Program-made: the position numbers and the translations under genes
The notes under the pieces: model-generated
What the model was told of the DNA's origin: nothing
Database searches by the model: none
What the model saw: only the letters and a program-made list of their open reading frames with translations
In this document: positions 34,118-38,019 of the stretch, piece by piece
Numbering within the stretch: the stretch's first letter is position 1
Layout: the number at the start of each line of letters is the position of its first letter
DNA from: CAZMYM01 sp964620325
Lineage (GTDB): Bacteria > Bipolaricaulota > Bipolaricaulia > UBA7950 > UBA9294
NCBI GenBank assembly: GCA_964620325.1
Contig: CAZUIM010000021.1
Location: 1-38,019 of the forward strand
DNA length: 38,019 bases
Direction: 5' to 3'

Positions 34118-35086
34118 ATGGCGATCCGGGTCGAGGACCTGTCCAAGGCGTTTGACGAGATTCAGGCGGTGGCCGACGTCTCCTTTGACATCCAGGAAGG
34201 CGAGTTGTTCGGGCTCCTCGGGCCGAACGGCGCCGGAAAGACGACGACGATCAACATGCTGACGGGTCTGGCCCGCCCCGATCGTGGATCGATCGCCATT
34301 GGCGGCATCGACTGCACCAAGAACGTGAAGGCGGCGCAGCATCTGGTCGGCGTCGTGCCGGATGAAAGCAACCTGTATCCAGAACTGACCGGGACCCAGA
34401 ACCTCACCTTCTGTGCTTCGCTGTACGGGATCCCCAAGCGGGTGAGACTGGAGCGGGCCCGCCGGCTCATCGATCAGTTCGGCCTGACAGACGCAGCCGA
34501 CCGCAAGTTCGCTGGCTATTCCAAGGGGATGAAGCGCAAGCTGACGATCGCCGCAGGGATCATCCATCAACCGCCGATCCTGTTTCTCGACGAGCCGACG
34601 ACCGGGATCGACGTCGCCAGCGCGCGGCAGATCCGACAGATGATCGCGTCCCTCAACGAGAACGGCACAACGATCCTGCTCACCACGCACTACATCGAGG
34701 AGGCCGAGCGGCTGTGCGAGCGGATTGCTTTCATCGTGCGCGGCCGCATCGTGCGGGTGGATCGCGTTTCGGAGCTGCTGCAGCCGCTTCAGCAAACGCA
34801 TGTCGCGGTGATCGCCCTTGTGGAGGCAGGCACAGCAAACTTGGACGCGCTCGCCTCCGCGTTCCCGGAGGCGCGATTCGAGTCCCCGCGGCCGGGGACG
34901 ATCCGCGTCGAATCCGACACACAGCGGCCGGTCGGGCCGATCGTCCGGGTCTTGGAGGAAGCGGGCCTGGAAGTGGCCGAAGCCCGACGTGTCCGTCCGT
35001 CCCTGGAGGAAGTCTTTGTCAGGATCACCGGCATCGAGGCCAATGCGATGCGCGGGGAGAAGCAGAAGACGGGAGGTCGGGCATGA
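34118..35086 (+). CDS. ABC-2 type transporter ATP-binding protein
   Basis: 322 residues. Walker A GPNGAGKTTT is at 35-44, the signature YSKGMKRKL near 135, Walker B ILFLDEPTTGID near 155 and the H-loop TTH near 188. A C-terminal domain of about 100 residues (from ELLQPLQQTH) is typical of NatA/DrrA-type exporters. It powers the adjacent permease to export a lipid, drug or polymer intermediate, or ions. The ATG at 34118 lies 3 bp after the miniprotein stop, and the stop overlaps the permease start (ATGA), so translation is coupled. Confidence 0.93.
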   Translation: MAIRVEDLSKAFDEIQAVADVSFDIQEGELFGLLGPNGAGKTTTINMLTGLARPDRGSIAIGGIDCTKNVKAAQHLVGVVPDESNLYPELTGTQNLTFCASLYGIPKRVRLERARRLIDQFGLTDAADRKFAGYSKGMKRKLTIAAGIIHQPPILFLDEPTTGIDVASARQIRQMIASLNENGTTILLTTHYIEEAERLCERIAFIVRGRIVRVDRVSELLQPLQQTHVAVIALVEAGTANLDALASAFPEARFESPRPGTIRVESDTQRPVGPIVRVLEEAGLEVAEARRVRPSLEEVFVRITGIEANAMRGEKQKTGGRA

Positions 35087-35820
35087 CGCGATGGATCGCC
35101 TTCTGGAACATCCTCGCCAAGGACATGCGCTCCTACTACCTCAAGCCGCCCAACATCAGCTGGGGCATCATCTTCCCGTTCGCCTGGACCGGCATGTTCC
35201 TCATTCGATCCGGCGGATCGGTCGCCGACATCCTATCGCTCCTGCCCGGCGTGATGGCGATTTCCATCCTGTTCGGCACCACGTCGATGCTGGCGGTCAC
35301 GATCACGTTCGAGAAGAAGGGGCGGTCTTTCGAGCGGCTGTTGCTCGCTCCGATCCCGCTCGATCTCCTAATGATCGCCAAGACGGCGGGGGCCGTCCTG
35401 TTTGGAGTCGTCAACGCGTTCGTCCCCGTCGTCATGGCCGCGTTCCTGGTCGATCTGTCCGCTGTCGCCTGGGGCGTCCTCTTGCCCACGGTGGTCCTGA
35501 TTGCGCTGTCCTCTACGTTCGTCGGCCTGTTCGTGGCTGTGGCGGTCAGCGAAGTGTTCGAGGCACAGACGTTTTCCAACTTCCTCCGCTTCCCGATGAT
35601 CTTCCTCTGCGGGCTCTTCTTCCCGCTGGAGAAGCTGCCGTGGGCCATCCGGCCCCTATCTTTCGCGCTGCCGCTCACCTACGGTGTTGATGCGATGCGG
35701 GGCGCGATTGTGGGCGATCGCGTCTTGCCGCTCGCCGTCGACCTCCCGGTGTTGGCCGTGTTCTGCGTCGGCCTGTTCGCTCTCAGCCTCCGCGACATTC
35801 AACGCAAGTGGATCCTATAA
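35083..35820 (+). CDS. ABC-2 type transporter permease
   Basis: 245 residues with about six membrane helices (SWGIIFPFAWTGMFL, ILSLLPGVMAISILFG, AKTAGAVLFGVVNAFVPVVMAAFL, WGVLLPTVVLIALSSTFVGLFVAVAV, FPMIFLCGLFFPLEKLPWAI, LPVLAVFCVGLFALSL). The family stretch is RSFERLLLAPIP, and FFPLEKLPWAIRPLSFALPLTYGVDAMR is the ABC-2 signature region. It forms the membrane part of the exporter with the upstream ATPase, probably as a homodimer. GGGAGG precedes the ATG. The substrate is unknown. Confidence 0.92.
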   Translation: MTRWIAFWNILAKDMRSYYLKPPNISWGIIFPFAWTGMFLIRSGGSVADILSLLPGVMAISILFGTTSMLAVTITFEKKGRSFERLLLAPIPLDLLMIAKTAGAVLFGVVNAFVPVVMAAFLVDLSAVAWGVLLPTVVLIALSSTFVGLFVAVAVSEVFEAQTFSNFLRFPMIFLCGLFFPLEKLPWAIRPLSFALPLTYGVDAMRGAIVGDRVLPLAVDLPVLAVFCVGLFALSLRDIQRKWIL

Positions 35821-35975
35821 GGCGCGTGCTCAGCGAAAAGATGACGAGGGTCGGTGTCTCCGCCGGCGCCGCTGAACACTCCGCGCCAACCGACTGCTCG
35901 CTCATAGCCGCCGCACACGGCGGGACTCAGGCAACGCTCGGTGCCTCTCGGTCAGGGAATGGCATCCTTCCGCGT

Positions 35976-35981
35976 TACAAT
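35976..35981 (+). promoter_or_regulatory. Possible -10 element of the SWIM gene
   Basis: TACAAT lies 30 nt before the ATG at 36012. No good -35 is visible 17-18 bp upstream, so this is tentative. Confidence 0.3.
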
Positions 35982-36011
35982 CTGAAGAGCCGAAGAAGCG
36001 ATGGGAGGCCG

Positions 36012-37757
36012 ATGAAACTGCGCGAGGAGACGCTTCGCGAGCGGGCGGACGAGGCGACGTGGCGACGCGGCGTCGCCTACTTCGAGGAAGGCCGTGTCCA
36101 GGACGTCGTGCGAGACGGCGATACCGTCATCGCCACCGTCAAAGGGCAAGCGCGGTATCGCGTTCGACTGACTGAGGAAGACGATCGCGTGCACGCACGC
36201 TGCAGCTGTCCCGTTGGAAGGCGCGGCGCGTTCTGCAAGCACTGCGTCGCCGTCGGGCTGGCGCTGATCGCGGACGGCCCGGGGAACAAGTCGGCGAAGC
36301 CGGGGGATGCGGATGCCGCCCAGGACCCGTTCTACCGCGACATTGAGCGGATCCGGCAGCACTTGGCAAGCAAGGACCGATCGGCCCTGATCGATCGAAT
36401 CGTCGAACGTGCGACGTGGGATGACGAGTTCCTGCATCAGCTGAAGGTCGAGGCCATGACAAGTGCTGCGGAGGTAGACCGCAAGGCTGTGCGATCGGAG
36501 ATCACGGCGGCGACGCGAACGCGCGGCTTCATCAACTACCGCAACGCGGGCCGGTTTGCGGCTGGCATCGAGCAGGTGGTGAGCGGATTGGCGACCCTTC
36601 TGGAGCGAGGGTTCGCAGAGGACGTTATCCCTCTGACCGAATACGCCCTGCGCCGCGTCGAGCGCGCGATCGAGCACATGGACGACTCCGACGGCTACAT
36701 GCGCCCGATCCTCAACCACCTCCAGACGCTCCACCACGCCGCCTGCGTCGAGGCCAAGCCGAATCCCGTCAAGCTGGCGCGGCGGATCTTCGAGTGGGAG
36801 ACGACCGGCGAGTGGGAGGTCTTCCTCGGAGCGGCGAAGACCTACGCCGACATCTTCGGCGAGGCTGGGCTGACCGAGTACCGCCGCCTCGCCGAGGCGG
36901 CGTGGGCAGAGATCCCGGCCCTCGGCCCGGGAGACGAACGCCTGTCGCTCGAATCGAACCGCTTCCGAATCACCCACGTGATGGAGGCGCTGGCCCTTCA
37001 GTCCGGAGATCTCGACGCGCTGATCGATGTCAAGTGCCGAGACCTCTCAAGCGCCTACCAGTTCCTGAACATTGCCGAGATCTGCCGGCGGGCGGGCAGG
37101 ATGGAGGAGGCGCTCGACTGGGCGGAACGCGGCCTGGCCTCCTTTCCAGAGCGCACCGATCCGCGGCTTCTCGATTTCCTCGGCGACGCCTATCGTCAAG
37201 CCGGCCGTGAGGAGGACGCACTGCACGTCGCCTGGCGGGCCTTCGCCGACCGCCCCGGAGACCTTCAGACCTACCGACACTTGAAGGCACAGGCCGAGCG
37301 GATGGACGTCTGGCCGGCGTGGCGGGAGCGCGCGTTGGATGAGTTGCGCGCCGACCGCCGCAGCGGCAGAGATCCGCGACACCGCGGCGAGTGGAGGGCG
37401 GGGCCAGTGAGCTGGGGCTCGAGTCTAGTCGCCGTCTTCCTGTGGGAGAACGACCTCGACGCCGCGTGGGAGGAAGCCCGCACCGTCGGTTGCTCGATCG
37501 ACCAGTGGATCGCACTCGCCCGCAGACGCGAAGACGACCACACCAACGACGCCGTCCTCATCTACCAAGACTACGTCGCGCAGCTCGTGAACCAGACGAA
37601 CAACGCCGCGTACGCGGAGGCGGCCGAGTTCGTCCGCGCGATCCGCAGTCTCCTGCAGAGCACCGGGGCCGAGGAGGCCTTCGCTGAGTACCTGGCCGAG
37701 CTTCGCCGGCGCTTCAAGGCGAAGCGCAACTTCATGAAGCTCTTGGATGCGTTGTGA
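36012..37757 (+). CDS. SWIM zinc-finger protein with helical-repeat C-terminus
   Basis: 581 residues. The N-terminal 90 residues carry a SWIM finger: Cys64-x-Cys66-x8-Cys75-x-His77 (CSCPVGRRGAFCKH), preceded by the typical WRRGVAYFEEGRV and RVRLTEEDDRVHARC strands. The long remainder is alpha-helical with TPR-like pairs (LNIAEICRRAGRMEEALDWAERGL; LGDAYRQAGREEDALHVAWRAF), the arrangement of DUF6880-type bacterial SWIM proteins. SWIM fingers bind DNA or proteins; bacterial examples often accompany SNF2-type helicases, but none is here. GGGAGG precedes the ATG. The frame continues upstream to 35808, but that part lacks coding character and overlaps the permease. Confidence 0.85.
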   Translation: MKLREETLRERADEATWRRGVAYFEEGRVQDVVRDGDTVIATVKGQARYRVRLTEEDDRVHARCSCPVGRRGAFCKHCVAVGLALIADGPGNKSAKPGDADAAQDPFYRDIERIRQHLASKDRSALIDRIVERATWDDEFLHQLKVEAMTSAAEVDRKAVRSEITAATRTRGFINYRNAGRFAAGIEQVVSGLATLLERGFAEDVIPLTEYALRRVERAIEHMDDSDGYMRPILNHLQTLHHAACVEAKPNPVKLARRIFEWETTGEWEVFLGAAKTYADIFGEAGLTEYRRLAEAAWAEIPALGPGDERLSLESNRFRITHVMEALALQSGDLDALIDVKCRDLSSAYQFLNIAEICRRAGRMEEALDWAERGLASFPERTDPRLLDFLGDAYRQAGREEDALHVAWRAFADRPGDLQTYRHLKAQAERMDVWPAWRERALDELRADRRSGRDPRHRGEWRAGPVSWGSSLVAVFLWENDLDAAWEEARTVGCSIDQWIALARRREDDHTNDAVLIYQDYVAQLVNQTNNAAYAEAAEFVRAIRSLLQSTGAEEAFAEYLAELRRRFKAKRNFMKLLDAL

Positions 37758-38019
37758 ACCGCTGCATGGTCTCTGGAACAGACTGGGTCCGCACGACTGG
37801 GCGATGACGATCATGCGGGTTGCCGAACAATGGGTTCGAGCACAGAACTAGACGGACCATCCGGATCCCGCACAAGCTACGTGCCGCGCAACTCGAACTG
37901 CGCACTGCCACCCCGCTAGCTTCTGCCGCTTCGATATCGCTGATGTGCGAGCCGCGGGTGTAACGGTGTAACAAACTATGCTGGCGTCAAGGGCGAGTAG
38001 GCACGGTTGTCCCTCCAAA
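37758..38019. other. Right-end intergenic sequence
   Basis: 262 bp to the window edge. It contains an 8-bp tandem duplication, GGTGTAAC twice (37957-37972), and no supportable gene or RNA. Confidence 0.4.

Noticed and set aside
35908..35923. CCGCCG-CACA-CGGCGG hairpin after the permease gene
   Set aside because: Only 6 bp with no U-tract, 88 bp past the stop; too weak to call a terminator.
35808..36011. Upstream extension of the SWIM protein overlapping the permease
   Set aside because: Non-coding-like and past GGGAGG at the ATG 36012.
37957..37972. Tandem GGTGTAAC duplication
   Set aside because: A single 8-bp duplication is expected by chance or slippage; no att site or iteron context.
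37732..37974. 80-residue minus-strand frame at the right end
   Set aside because: Overlaps the SWIM 3' end, no ribosome site or family resemblance.

Overview
The window is about 38 kb of GC-rich bacterial DNA with dense, mostly complete genes. Bacterial AlaRS, GlnRS and Pol III alpha, sigma-70-like promoters (-35/-10 boxes 17 bp apart) and strong AGGAGG-type ribosome sites mark it as bacterial. Large secreted beta-rich proteins, a secreted caspase, an RtcB/archease cluster and a membrane-extended YvcK suggest a deep-branching, perhaps uncultivated lineage. A Bipolaricaulota/Acetothermia-like organism is a guess that cannot be settled from the sequence. No rRNA, tRNA, CRISPR array, transposase or phage gene was seen.

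Layout. 1-7.8 kb holds core housekeeping genes: alaS (minus, broken or cut at the left edge) diverges from a tightly overlapping ftsB-like/dnaE/yvcK operon. 7.85-10.34 kb (minus) is a compact RNA-repair operon: a 2'-5' RNA ligase-like protein, archease and RtcB. 10.4-14.7 kb is one giant gene for a secreted multidomain caspase (beta-helix, beta-rich region, three PKD domains, C14 caspase, PKD, C-terminal domain). 14.7-17.5 kb (minus) is glnS followed by an exported PDZ protein. 18.05-19.4 kb is a lone CapK/PaaK-like adenylate-forming enzyme. 19.6-22.6 kb (minus) is a roughly 1000-residue surface protein with repeated beta domains and a FlgD-like C-terminal domain.

From about 22.8 kb the character becomes more accessory and codon use looks less uniform. 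It holds a 44-residue ribbon-helix-helix regulator with a palindrome in its promoter and a B12-radical SAM enzyme. Next come a cold-shock protein with a long acidic tail, two small hypotheticals and a highly charged coiled-coil protein. Then follows a convergent cyclic-di-GMP pair: a PAS-PAS-GGDEF cyclase against a double-solute-binding-domain PAS-GAF-HD-GYP phosphodiesterase. A PIG-L deacetylase gene lies upstream of the HD-GYP gene; its reading frame continues 60 codons past a TGA. An ArsR / Cys-rich miniprotein / ABC-2 transporter operon and a SWIM zinc-finger protein complete the window.

Working together: the best-supported units are ftsB-dnaE-yvcK, thpR-archease-rtcB, glnS-PDZ, RHH-radical SAM, and arsR-miniprotein-ABC ATPase-permease. 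The GGDEF and HD-GYP genes, which end 5 bp apart, would oppose each other in cyclic-di-GMP turnover.
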